Positions 43,290 through 51,613 of a stretch of DNA of 64,000 nt are shown here, piece by piece. The stretch's first letter is position 1. Each line of letters starts with the position of its first letter. The notes beneath the pieces are model-generated. The model was not told where the DNA came from. It saw only the letters and a list, made by a program, of their open reading frames with translations, and did not search any database. Made by a program: the position numbers and the translations under genes. The stretch is from Azospirillum sp. OGB3 (GTDB lineage Bacteria > Pseudomonadota > Alphaproteobacteria > Azospirillales > Azospirillaceae), in NCBI RefSeq assembly GCF_014192915.1, contig NZ_JACHYN010000002.1, forward strand, positions 186,001-250,000, written 5' to 3'.

Positions 43290-45530
43290 ATGCCGCTGCT
43301 GGACAGAAGGAGGAGGGGCTCGTTTGCGGTTCCGGTGCTGGTCGCCGCGGGCCTGACGCTGACTCTGGGCGCCTTTTTCCAGATGCGCGTGGCCAATCGC
43401 GAGGCGGAGCGCACGCAGCACGAGCGGCAGTTCGCGCAGTTCCATGACGCCCTGACGGAGCGGATCGGCAGCCACACGCTGCTGTTGCGGACGCTGCGCT
43501 CGGCCTTTTCGGACTCCCGCCCGGCCGACCGCGACGGCTTCGCGGCGGCGGTCCGGCCGATCATGCCGCTCTATCCCGGCCTGTGGTCGGTCGCCTGGGT
43601 AAGCCGGGTGTCCTCGGCGGAGGTTCCCGCGCTGGAGGCGGCGATGCGGGCCGCCGGGCGGCGGGACTTCACCGTCCGGGACGCGGACGAGACGGGAGGC
43701 GCTTCTCCCGGCACGGCCCCGGCGGCCTCCCATGGCGATCTGTTCGTCAACACGCTGGTGGAGCCGGAGCGCGGCGGCGCCTTCGGGCAGGGGATCAACA
43801 TCCTGTCCCTGCCCAACCGGGCGGAGGTGCTGGCGCGGGCCTGCGCTTCGGGCGACCTGACGGCGACGGAGGCCCTGCCGCCGCGTCAACGGGGGGAGGC
43901 CGGGCACAGCATCGGCCTGTATCTTCCCGTCTACCGCTACCCCGTGGACGAGATGGACGGGGCCGACCGCTGCGCCGAGGTCGTCGGCTACGTCGCCTCG
44001 GTCTTCGGCATCGCCCGCCTTCTGGAGGAGGCGGGCAACCGCGTGGACGGTCTGCACGGGGCCGTGCACCTGCTCGACGGGCCGGCGGGGGACGGCGGGC
44101 GCATCCTGGCGTCCCGCGACCTCGACGCCCTGTCCGCGAGCCGGGAGGGCGTTCCCTTCAGCGACATCCGCAAGGATGGCGATACGGTGATCGAGCGCGA
44201 TCTGCTGATCGGCGGCCGGCGCTGGACCCTGGCGCTGGCGATTCCGCCCGAGCCGGGGCTGGCGCCGGTGGATTACCCGGCCTGGATCGTCCTGGTGATG
44301 GGGCTTCTGCTGACCGGCGCGCTGGCCGGCTACACCCGGCGCGAGGCGCAGGCCAAGCGCCTCCTGGTGACCGAGGCCCGCGCCCGCGCCGCCATGGCCC
44401 GCGCGCTGCGCGAAAGCGAGGAGCGGTTCCGCATGGCGCTGCGCCATTCGCGCGTCGCCGTCTTCAGCCTGGACCGCAACCTGCGCTACATGTGGATGTA
44501 CAACCCGCAGACCGGGCGGGCGGCGGAAACCTTCATCGGGCGGACCAACGCCGGCATCCACGCCCCGGACGACGCGGCGCGGCTGGACGCGGTGAAGCGC
44601 GCCGTGCTGGACACCGGCATCGGCGCCCGGCAGGAGGTCCGCATCGGCGCTGCCCCCGGCCCGGAGCAGGTGTTCGACCTGATCGTCGAGCCGCTGCGGG
44701 ACGAGACCGGGGCGGTGTCGGGGGTGATCTGCGCCGCCATCGACATTTCCGACGGGGTGCGCATCCGCGAGGCGCTGGCCGAGGCCCATGCCGAGGCGGA
44801 GCGGGCCAACCGTGCCAAGTCGCGTTTCCTCGCCGCGGCCAGTCACGACCTGCGACAGCCCTTCCAGGCGATGAGCCTGTTCCACCACATCCTGTCCGCC
44901 CGCCTGTCCGACGGCAAGCAGATGGAGGTGGCCGACAAGCTGGGGGAGGCGATTGCCGCCGGCAACACGCTGCTCAACACGCTGCTCGACACCTCCGCGC
45001 TGGAGGCCGGCAACGTCAAGCCGCGCCCCACCGTGTTCCCGTTCCAGGACATCGCCGACCGGCTGAACCGCGAGTTCGCGGAGCAGGCGGCCAGCAAGGG
45101 CATGGTGCTGCGGATGGTCCCGACCTCCGCCTATGTGCTCAGCGATCCGGTGCTGCTGGAGCGCATGGTGCGCAACCTGCTGGTCAACGCGCTGCGCTAC
45201 GCCGGGACCGGGACGATCCTGCTGGGCTGCCGGCACCGCGACGGCCACGCGCTGGTCGAGGTGTGGGACACCGGGCCGGGGATTCCCGCCGATCAGCTCA
45301 AGCTGATCTTCGACGACTTCTACCGCTGCGGCACCGACCAGCGGGACAGCGGGCGCGGGCTGGGGCTGGGGCTGTCGATCGTCCGGCGCACCGCGCAGAT
45401 CCTCGGCCATCAGGTCGATGTCCGGTCGCGCGTGGGCAAGGGCACGGTCTTTTCCATTGCCGTCCTGATGCTTGGCGACCGCCACCATCCGTTGCCCGAG
45501 GAGCCCACCACGTCGGCGGCGAGCGCCTGA
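43290..45530 (+). CDS. CHASE-domain membrane histidine kinase without receiver
   Basis: A 746-aa protein. A first membrane segment (residues about 10-28), an exported CHASE domain (about 50-250, with HERQFAQFHDALTERI), a second membrane segment (about 331-350), a PAS domain (about 370-490), HisKA with His in ASHDLRQPFQAMSLF (near residue 518) and an intact HATPase (VNALRY, DTGPGI, GLGLGLSIVRR). It ends shortly after the HATPase. CHASE domains sense small extracellular ligands. It is the only intact-kinase neighbour of the degenerate hybrid, 241 nt downstream. Confidence 0.92.
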   Translation: MPLLDRRRRGSFAVPVLVAAGLTLTLGAFFQMRVANREAERTQHERQFAQFHDALTERIGSHTLLLRTLRSAFSDSRPADRDGFAAAVRPIMPLYPGLWSVAWVSRVSSAEVPALEAAMRAAGRRDFTVRDADETGGASPGTAPAASHGDLFVNTLVEPERGGAFGQGINILSLPNRAEVLARACASGDLTATEALPPRQRGEAGHSIGLYLPVYRYPVDEMDGADRCAEVVGYVASVFGIARLLEEAGNRVDGLHGAVHLLDGPAGDGGRILASRDLDALSASREGVPFSDIRKDGDTVIERDLLIGGRRWTLALAIPPEPGLAPVDYPAWIVLVMGLLLTGALAGYTRREAQAKRLLVTEARARAAMARALRESEERFRMALRHSRVAVFSLDRNLRYMWMYNPQTGRAAETFIGRTNAGIHAPDDAARLDAVKRAVLDTGIGARQEVRIGAAPGPEQVFDLIVEPLRDETGAVSGVICAAIDISDGVRIREALAEAHAEAERANRAKSRFLAAASHDLRQPFQAMSLFHHILSARLSDGKQMEVADKLGEAIAAGNTLLNTLLDTSALEAGNVKPRPTVFPFQDIADRLNREFAEQAASKGMVLRMVPTSAYVLSDPVLLERMVRNLLVNALRYAGTGTILLGCRHRDGHALVEVWDTGPGIPADQLKLIFDDFYRCGTDQRDSGRGLGLGLSIVRRTAQILGHQVDVRSRVGKGTVFSIAVLMLGDRHHPLPEEPTTSAASA

Positions 45531-46105
45531 CCCTCCCGCCATGCGCGCGGCGGGTGTGTGCGCCGCAAAATCGGCGGGGATGGGTGGGCTCCCTTAGTCG
45601 GTTTCCCACGAAAATCCCGATGAACCGCCAATCCTGCGCTTCACCGCGCAAGGTCTTGCCATGCTGCGCCTGCTCAGTGATACAATGCTGCGCACGCGGA
45701 TTGTGTTGCCTTAAAGTAAGCGGATGCCGTTTTCCAACCGCTTGACATAGGTCATGGGGCGACACTTTGGGCCGTCGTAAGACCGTGACGGAACGACCTT
45801 TCCGCCGATCGGCAAAGACGGGCGGCGTGGGGTGCGGCGAGGCGGCAGGATCGGTGGCGACGGAAGGGTGCGACATTGTTGCATCGCAACGGAACCGCGA
45901 AATGCGCCACCCTGTCACATCTCTTTCATGGTGCCACGTTATTCAAGGCACCCCGAACCGGCTCTTGGCGGGCGGCCCTATCCGGGCCGGCCGCACCAGG
46001 GGCCCAACAAGAAGGCCGCGGACGACAGGGCGATCCGCAGGCCGGGAGGATTCGGCCCGGGTATCATGCGATTCCGAGCCGCTATCCGATTGAGGAGCTT
46101 CTCCA
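45531..46105. promoter_or_regulatory. 575-nt intergenic region upstream of the MaoC-Pta gene
   Basis: No convincing gene. A short CCCGCC/GGCGGG stem follows the kinase stop (45535-45554). Further on are the small inverted repeats GTTGC-ATC-GCAAC near 45880 and GGTGCC (45930-45935) with GGCACC (45947-45952). The GTTGC-ATC-GCAAC repeat could be an operator for the phosphotransacetylase-acetate kinase genes. Confidence 0.4.
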
Positions 46106-47560
46106 ATGGACCGTGTTACCGCGCCCGCCACCCCCGACTTCGGCAAGAACGGCTCATCCGCCATGATCGAGAACGTCACCTTCGAGGAAATCCAGATCGG
46201 CCAGCAGGCAAGCCTGTCGCGGCGCCTGACCATGTCCGACATCGAGCTGTTCGCCACGGTGTCCGGCGACATCAACCCGGCGCACCTCGACGAGGAATAT
46301 GCGGCGGACAGCCTGTTCCATAAGGTGATCGGCCACGGCATGTGGTCGGGCTCGCTGATCTCCGCCGTTCTCGGCACGCTGCTGCCGGGTCCGGGGACGA
46401 TCTATCTGGGCCAGGACCTGCGCTTCAAGCGCCCGGTGGGCCTGGGCGATGTCATCACCGTGACGGTCACCGCCAAGGAGAAGCACGGCGAGAAGAACAT
46501 TGTCGTCTTCGACTGCGTCGCCCGCAACCAGGACGGCAAGGAGGTCGTCTCCGGCCTCGCCGAGGTGATCGCGCCGACCAAGAAGGTCCGCCGCGCGGCG
46601 CACGAGCTGCCGCAGGTCCAGGTCATCCGGCACGACGGCCATGACGAGCTGCTGGGCAAGACGGAAACGCTGCCCCCGGTGCCGACCGCCGTCGTCCATC
46701 CCTGCGACGAAAGCTCGCTGAAGGGCGCGGTCGAGGCCGCCGAGGCCAACCTGATCGACCCGGTGCTGATCGGCCCGGCCTCCAAGATCAAGTCGGTCGC
46801 CGAGGCCCACGGTCTGGACATCAGCCGCTACCGCATCGTCGACGTGGCGCATTCCCACGCGTCGGCCGAGACCGGCGTCCGGCTGGCCCGCTCCGGCGAG
46901 TGCGAGGCGGTGATGAAGGGCAGCCTGCACACCGACGAGCTGATGGCCGAGGTCGTCCGCAAGGAGACCGGCCTGCGCACTGGCCGGCGCCTCAGCCATG
47001 TCTTCGTGATGAACGTGCCGACCTACCCGCGCACGCTTCTCATCACCGACGCGGCGATCAACATCTACCCGACGCTGGAAGACAAGGTCGACATCGTCCA
47101 GAACGCCATCGACCTCGCCAAGGTCCTGGGCGTCGAGACGCCGCGAGTCGCCATCCTGTCGGCGGTCGAGACGGTGAACCCGAAGATCGCCTCGACCCTG
47201 GAAGCCGCGGCGCTCTGCAAGATGGCCGACCGCGGCCAGATCAAGGGCGGCATCCTCGACGGCCCGCTGGCCTTCGACAACGCCATCAGCCTGGAGGCCG
47301 CCCGCACCAAGGGCATCGTGTCCGAGGTCGCCGGCCAGGCCGACATCCTGCTGGTGCCCGATCTGGAGGCCGGCAACATGCTGGCCAAGCAGCTCTCCTT
47401 CCTGGCGAACTCCGACGCCGCGGGCATCGTCCTGGGCGCTCGCGTGCCGATCATCCTGACCAGCCGCGCCGACAACGTCCGCACCCGTCTGGCGTCCTGC
47501 GCCGTGGCCGTCCTGGCCGCCGCCGCCCGCCGCCGGGGCGCCGCCGCCGCGGCCGAGTGA
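46106..47560 (+). CDS. Bifunctional enoyl-CoA hydratase (MaoC)/phosphate acetyltransferase
   Basis: A 484-aa fusion. Residues about 20-160 form a MaoC hot-dog domain with the hydratase motif (ATVSGDINPAHLDEEYA and FHKVIGHGMW). Residues about 180-480 form a phosphate acetyl/butyryltransferase domain (VLIGPASKIKS, VMKGSLHTDELM, ILDGPLAFDNA). It would convert acyl-CoA and phosphate to acyl phosphate. The gene is 14 nt upstream of ackA, so it supplies acyl phosphate to the kinase. The hydratase may link it to polyhydroxyalkanoate or fatty-acid intermediates. Confidence 0.93.
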   Translation: MDRVTAPATPDFGKNGSSAMIENVTFEEIQIGQQASLSRRLTMSDIELFATVSGDINPAHLDEEYAADSLFHKVIGHGMWSGSLISAVLGTLLPGPGTIYLGQDLRFKRPVGLGDVITVTVTAKEKHGEKNIVVFDCVARNQDGKEVVSGLAEVIAPTKKVRRAAHELPQVQVIRHDGHDELLGKTETLPPVPTAVVHPCDESSLKGAVEAAEANLIDPVLIGPASKIKSVAEAHGLDISRYRIVDVAHSHASAETGVRLARSGECEAVMKGSLHTDELMAEVVRKETGLRTGRRLSHVFVMNVPTYPRTLLITDAAINIYPTLEDKVDIVQNAIDLAKVLGVETPRVAILSAVETVNPKIASTLEAAALCKMADRGQIKGGILDGPLAFDNAISLEAARTKGIVSEVAGQADILLVPDLEAGNMLAKQLSFLANSDAAGIVLGARVPIILTSRADNVRTRLASCAVAVLAAAARRRGAAAAAE

Positions 47561-47574
47561 GAGGGGGGCTTGTC

Positions 47575-48783
47575 ATGAGCAGCCAGAACGCGGGTGGCGG
47601 CAACGCCATCCTGGTCATCAACGCCGGCTCCTCCAGCCTGAAATTCTCGGTCTTCCGGGAAAGCGGGGAGGGGGGGCTGCGGGTGACGATCAACGGCCAG
47701 ATCTCCGGCATCGGCACCGAGCCGAAGTTCGAGGCCAGGGACGCCGCCAAGCGCCCGCTGACCGAGCGGGTCTGGGCGGCGGGCGAACCGTCCGACCGCA
47801 CCGCCCTGCTGGCCTTCCTGCTGGAATGGATCGAAGGGCGGCTGGACGGGGCGAAGCTGCTGGCCGCCGGCCACCGCGTCGTGCACGGCGGCACCCGCCA
47901 CGCCGCCCCGGTGCGGCTGACCCCGGCGGTGATGGAGGAGCTTGAGAGCTTCATCCCGCTGGCGCCGCTGCACCAGCCGCACAACCTTGCCGCCATTCGC
48001 GCGCTGGCCGAGGCCCATCCGGAGTTGCCGCAGGTCGCCTGCTTCGACACCGCCTTCCACCGCGGGCAGCCCTGGCAGGCGCAGATGTTCGCCATCCCGC
48101 GCGAACTGACCGACGAGGGGGTGCGCCGCTACGGCTTCCACGGCCTGTCCTACGAATACATCGCCCGCCGCCTGCCGGAGCTGGCGCCCGAACTGGCCGA
48201 CGGCCGCGTCGTGGTCGCCCATCTCGGCAGCGGCGCCAGCATGTGCGCCATCCACGCCGGGCGCAGCGTGGACAGCACCATGGGCTTCACGGCGCTGGAC
48301 GGGCTGCCCATGGGCACCCGCTGCGGCAACATCGATCCCGGCGTTCTGATCTACCTGATGCGCCAGAAGGGCATGGGCGCCGACGCCATCGAGAAGCTGC
48401 TCTACAACAAGTCGGGGCTGCTCGGCGTGTCGGGCCTGTCCAACGACATGCGCACCCTGCTGGACAGCGAGGACCCGCACGCCGGGGAGGCGGTGGAGCT
48501 GTTCTGCTTCCGCATCGCCAAGGAGACGGGCGCGCTGGCGGCGTCGATGGGCGGCATCGACGCCCTGGTCTTCACCGCCGGCATCGGCGAGCGCTCCGCC
48601 CCGGTGCGGGCGCGGGTGGGCGACAAGCTGGCCTGGCTCGGCGTGGTCCTCGACCCGGCGGCCAACGAGGCCAACGGACCGCTGATCTCCGCCCCGACCA
48701 GCCGCATCCCCGTCTACGTCATCCCGACCGACGAGGAGCAGATGATCGCCCTGCACAGCCGCAAGGCGCTGGAGAGCGCCTGA
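47575..48783 (+). CDS. ackA: Acetate kinase
   Basis: A 402-aa protein. INAGSSSLKFS at the N-terminus, GHRVVHGG, the catalytic region FDTAFH, the ATP-binding HLGSGAS, and the C-terminal FTAGIGER are all present. It converts acetyl phosphate and ADP to acetate and ATP, or the reverse. It is cotranscribed with the MaoC-Pta gene, with GAGAGGGGGG before the ATG. A strong terminator follows. Confidence 0.96.
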   Translation: MSSQNAGGGNAILVINAGSSSLKFSVFRESGEGGLRVTINGQISGIGTEPKFEARDAAKRPLTERVWAAGEPSDRTALLAFLLEWIEGRLDGAKLLAAGHRVVHGGTRHAAPVRLTPAVMEELESFIPLAPLHQPHNLAAIRALAEAHPELPQVACFDTAFHRGQPWQAQMFAIPRELTDEGVRRYGFHGLSYEYIARRLPELAPELADGRVVVAHLGSGASMCAIHAGRSVDSTMGFTALDGLPMGTRCGNIDPGVLIYLMRQKGMGADAIEKLLYNKSGLLGVSGLSNDMRTLLDSEDPHAGEAVELFCFRIAKETGALAASMGGIDALVFTAGIGERSAPVRARVGDKLAWLGVVLDPAANEANGPLISAPTSRIPVYVIPTDEEQMIALHSRKALESA

Positions 48784-48813
48784 TCCGCGGCCCTTCCGCT
48801 GAGGCTCCCAATG

Positions 48814-48851
48814 AAGAAGGCCCGCCGTCGTGACGGCGGGCCTTCTTTTTT
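48814..48851 (+). terminator. Rho-independent terminator after ackA
   Basis: A perfect 16-bp stem (48814-48829 with 48832-48847), with a tight turn and then a T-run, begins 31 nt after the ackA stop. This is the strongest intrinsic terminator seen in the window. Confidence 0.93.
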
Positions 48852-48873
48852 GCGGGAGGAGGGCGGTCTGGGT

Positions 48874-49230
48874 TTACAGACCTTTCCAAAGCTTCAGATA
48901 TTCGATCAACTTGCGCGTGTGGAGCGGCGGCGGCTGGTGGAAGCGGGCGACCAGGCCGGCCTGCTCGTCCATTTTCACGACGACGCCCCGGCAGGCGAAA
49001 TCCGAACTTTCCTCGCCGAGTCGGAAGAGGATACGGAAGTCGAACTGCTGTTTGGCGATCAGGTCCCCGTCATAGGGGCGGATGCGGAAAGATCCGAGGA
49101 CGAATTCCTCCGGCACATATTCGTGACTGTCGATCCGGATGGTCGGGGGATCGGCGGGGCGTTCCTTGGCGGAGGACGCGGAAGCCGCGGTGGATTTGCC
49201 TCGTCCGCTCAATTTCGACAACCACGACAT
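48874..49230 (-). CDS. PilZ-like domain protein
   Basis: A 118-aa protein. The region from EFVLGSFRIRPYDGDLIAKQ to the end follows alphaproteobacterial proteins annotated as PilZ domains: FDFRILFRL, CRGVVVKMDEQAGLVARF, RKLIEYLK. The classic RxxxR c-di-GMP motif is not evident, so nucleotide binding is uncertain. ATG 49230 was chosen; GGAAGGGGCC lies 9 nt upstream. It converges with ackA. Confidence 0.65.
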   Translation of the reverse strand: MSWLSKLSGRGKSTAASASSAKERPADPPTIRIDSHEYVPEEFVLGSFRIRPYDGDLIAKQQFDFRILFRLGEESSDFACRGVVVKMDEQAGLVARFHQPPPLHTRKLIEYLKLWKGL

Positions 49231-49661
49231 GGCGGCGCAGGCCCCTTCCAAACGACATCGTGACAGAACTGCAATTGTCCGGAGTTTCGGACCTATTTCC
49301 TTTAATAATGGTTAAGGGTGATTTGCCGAGGCCAAAGGTCTGATTTTTCATGCCAGAACCGTCGCCATCGGCCAATGGTGAGGGGTTTTGTCGCATGTTG
49401 CGTCGTCATGGCAACCATGACGTTGCTTGGTGGCGGCTGCGCTCGTCAAATTAAGGGAAAGTCATTACCTTTTTAAACACTTGATGAGAAGGTCTGTGGG
49501 CAAACCTCGCCCATTCCGTCATTTCGCAGTTGCGGTATTTTCTTTGCACCCGAAAATGGACGGCGAAAAGAGACGCGAGCCAAAGGCGCGGCGCGGCGGT
49601 CAGCTCAATAAAAACAGCCGCCGTGGTCTTCCGGAACACCCGCACTTGGAGGAGGAAAGCC
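49231..49661. promoter_or_regulatory. 431-nt intergenic region with an operator-like palindrome
   Basis: Between divergent PilZ-like and CBS genes. A perfect inverted repeat CGTCATGG-CAA-CCATGACG lies at 49404-49422, the size and form of a repressor site. A smaller GTCCG-GAGTTT-CGGAC repeat is near the PilZ-like start. AT-rich stretches (CTTTTTAAAC near 49470, TTTTCTTTG near 49540) suggest promoters. No gene is visible. Confidence 0.5.
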
Positions 49662-50102
49662 ATGATGCATCGCAACATCGGAGATCTTTTGAATCGCCGC
49701 CGCGTGGTCAGCCTTCCGGCGGGTGCGTCGGTGCGGGACGCCGCAAGGCAGATGAAGGCCGCCCATGTGGCGTCCGTCGTCGTCACCGCCTCCATCGACG
49801 AACAGATCGAAGGCATCTTCACCGAACGCGATCTGACCGACCGCGTGGTGGCTGACGGGCTGGACCCGGACCACACCCCGCTGTCGGAGGTGATGACCCC
49901 ATGCCCGGTCACCGCGGCCCACGACATCACGGTGGGCGAGGCGTTGCGCCGAATGGCCGATCATGGCTTGCGCCACCTGCCGGTCGTCCGCGACGGCCGC
50001 GTCATCGGCGTCCTGTCGATGCGCGATTTCCTGGGCGAGGAACTGATGCTGATCGAGCACGAGCGGGAGATGATGGACAGCCTGACCGAAGTCATGATGT
50101 GA
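49662..50102 (+). CDS. CBS-domain pair protein
   Basis: A 146-aa protein made of two CBS domains (residues about 8-65 and 75-130). Markers are VVVTASIDEQIEGIFTERDL and LRHLPVVRDGRVIGVLSMRDF. Such pairs bind adenine nucleotides or S-adenosyl ligands and act as energy sensors. The ATG at 49662 follows the strong site GGAGGAGG. A second ATG is the next codon but one start. A long GC-rich hairpin follows the stop. Confidence 0.9.
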   Translation: MMHRNIGDLLNRRRVVSLPAGASVRDAARQMKAAHVASVVVTASIDEQIEGIFTERDLTDRVVADGLDPDHTPLSEVMTPCPVTAAHDITVGEALRRMADHGLRHLPVVRDGRVIGVLSMRDFLGEELMLIEHEREMMDSLTEVMM

Positions 50103-50105
50103 CGG

Positions 50106-50154
50106 CGCCCGGCGCCTTCCGCGCCCGTCCGGGCGGCGCGGGAGGCGCCGGGCG
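50106..50154. terminator. Long GC-rich hairpin between convergent genes
   Basis: A 20-bp stem (50106-50125 with 50135-50154, one G-U or C-A position) with a 9-nt loop fills nearly the whole 58-nt gap between the CBS gene and the convergent coiled-coil gene. It has no T-run. Confidence 0.7.
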
Positions 50155-50160
50155 GTCCCG

Positions 50161-51435
50161 TCACCCCAACTTCTTCAGGGCGGTCTCGACCTTGTCGATC
50201 TTGGTTTCGGCCTTGGTCAGGGCGGCGTGCGATTCCTTCAGCCCGTCCAGGGACACCTTCGCCTCGGCGAGCAGCGGGCCGAAGTCGGGGTCCTTGTCGG
50301 AGACCATGGCCGGGAAGGACTTGCGGGTGCCGGTGATCTCGTTGGCGGCGGCGAGGATTTCCTTCTTCGCCTGGGCGGCCTGCTGGCGCACCTGGGTGAT
50401 GTAGAAGGTGGCCGTCTTGATCGACGCCGCGCGCTTGTCGTCCTCCGCTTCGTCGGCGACCATCTGTTCCTGCTGCGCGCGGTCGGCCTGACCGCCGACG
50501 TCGCGGGCGATGTTGTCGTAGAAGGCGTCGGCGTCGCGTGCCCGCTTGGCCAGCTTGCGGCAACTCGCCAGATAGGTGGCGCGCAGGTCCAGGGCGCCCT
50601 TCAGCGCCTGGGCGGCCTCCTTGACGATGCCGGCGGCCTCGGCGGCGGCCTCGGCGGCGTCGTCCTTCAGCTGGTCCAGTTTCATGACGATGGCGTCGGC
50701 GCGATCGAAGGCCCCCTGGGCCGGGTCGCGCCCGCCGTGCTGCTTGGGGTCGAGCTTCATCTTGGCGACGGCGGCCTTGGCCTGGGAGAACAGCTTGGCG
50801 GCCTGGACGGCGGTCGCGGCAACCTTCTTGGCCTGGGCGTCCACCGTCTTGGCGGCGGTCTGAACCGCGGCGGCCTGAGCCTTCGCCTCCTTGGCGTTGC
50901 CCGCCCCCTGCGCCTCCAGCACGTTGCGCAGCGCGAGGTCGGCGTTGGCGGCGGCCTGATCGAGCAGCTTGATGTCGGCGTTGGTGGTCTTCAGCAGCCC
51001 GTCGATCTGCACCGCGACCTTGTCGGCGATGGCGCGGGCGGCCTTGCCCTGCTCCTCGACTTCCTTGGCCTTCTCCGCCTCGGCGTCCTCGCGCATTTCG
51101 GCGATGCGCTCGTTGACGGCCACGCCGGCGCGGCGCCCGATGTCGTCCAGCGCCTGCCCGAGCTTCTTCAACTCCGCCGCGATGGTCGCGACGCCCTCGG
51201 CCTTGGCCGACTTCTCCAGCGTCGTCTGATAGGCGGTGGCGCTCTTCACATAGTCGAGCAGCGCCTTTTCCAGCGCCTTGGCGTCGCTCTTGCCCAGGGC
51301 GGTGTCGAGCGCCTTGGTCACGTCCTCCAGCCCGGACTTGTGGAAGACGCCCATGAATTTGGCGCTCGGCTTCTTCTTGCCGGTGGCCGTCTCAAACGTC
51401 GTCTTGGCGGATTTCCAGTCGCTCGCGAATCCCAT
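50161..51435 (-). CDS. Ala/Lys-rich coiled-coil protein of unknown function
   Basis: A 424-aa soluble protein, rich throughout in Ala, Lys, Asp and Gln, with heptad-like helices and no signal peptide or membrane segment. It begins MGFASDWKSAKTTFE and ends with charged helices. I do not recognise a family. Its length and composition suggest a rod or scaffold. It is divergent from the DUF3095 gene, sharing a 178-nt promoter region. Confidence 0.7.
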   Translation of the reverse strand: MGFASDWKSAKTTFETATGKKKPSAKFMGVFHKSGLEDVTKALDTALGKSDAKALEKALLDYVKSATAYQTTLEKSAKAEGVATIAAELKKLGQALDDIGRRAGVAVNERIAEMREDAEAEKAKEVEEQGKAARAIADKVAVQIDGLLKTTNADIKLLDQAAANADLALRNVLEAQGAGNAKEAKAQAAAVQTAAKTVDAQAKKVAATAVQAAKLFSQAKAAVAKMKLDPKQHGGRDPAQGAFDRADAIVMKLDQLKDDAAEAAAEAAGIVKEAAQALKGALDLRATYLASCRKLAKRARDADAFYDNIARDVGGQADRAQQEQMVADEAEDDKRAASIKTATFYITQVRQQAAQAKKEILAAANEITGTRKSFPAMVSDKDPDFGPLLAEAKVSLDGLKESHAALTKAETKIDKVETALKKLG

Positions 51436-51613
51436 GGCGTTCCTCCCCGGATTGGACCGCGGAACGATGGGCCGGACGGGTCGGGCCGACAATCCGGGAT
51501 GCGTCCATTGCGGATGGGTTCGGAGACCGAACCACGGGGGTGATTCACAGGGCGCGGGCCGGGGCGTAGACTGGGGTGGTCCGTTCCCGGAACCCGCAGG
51601 CGTGAGGAAGGCG

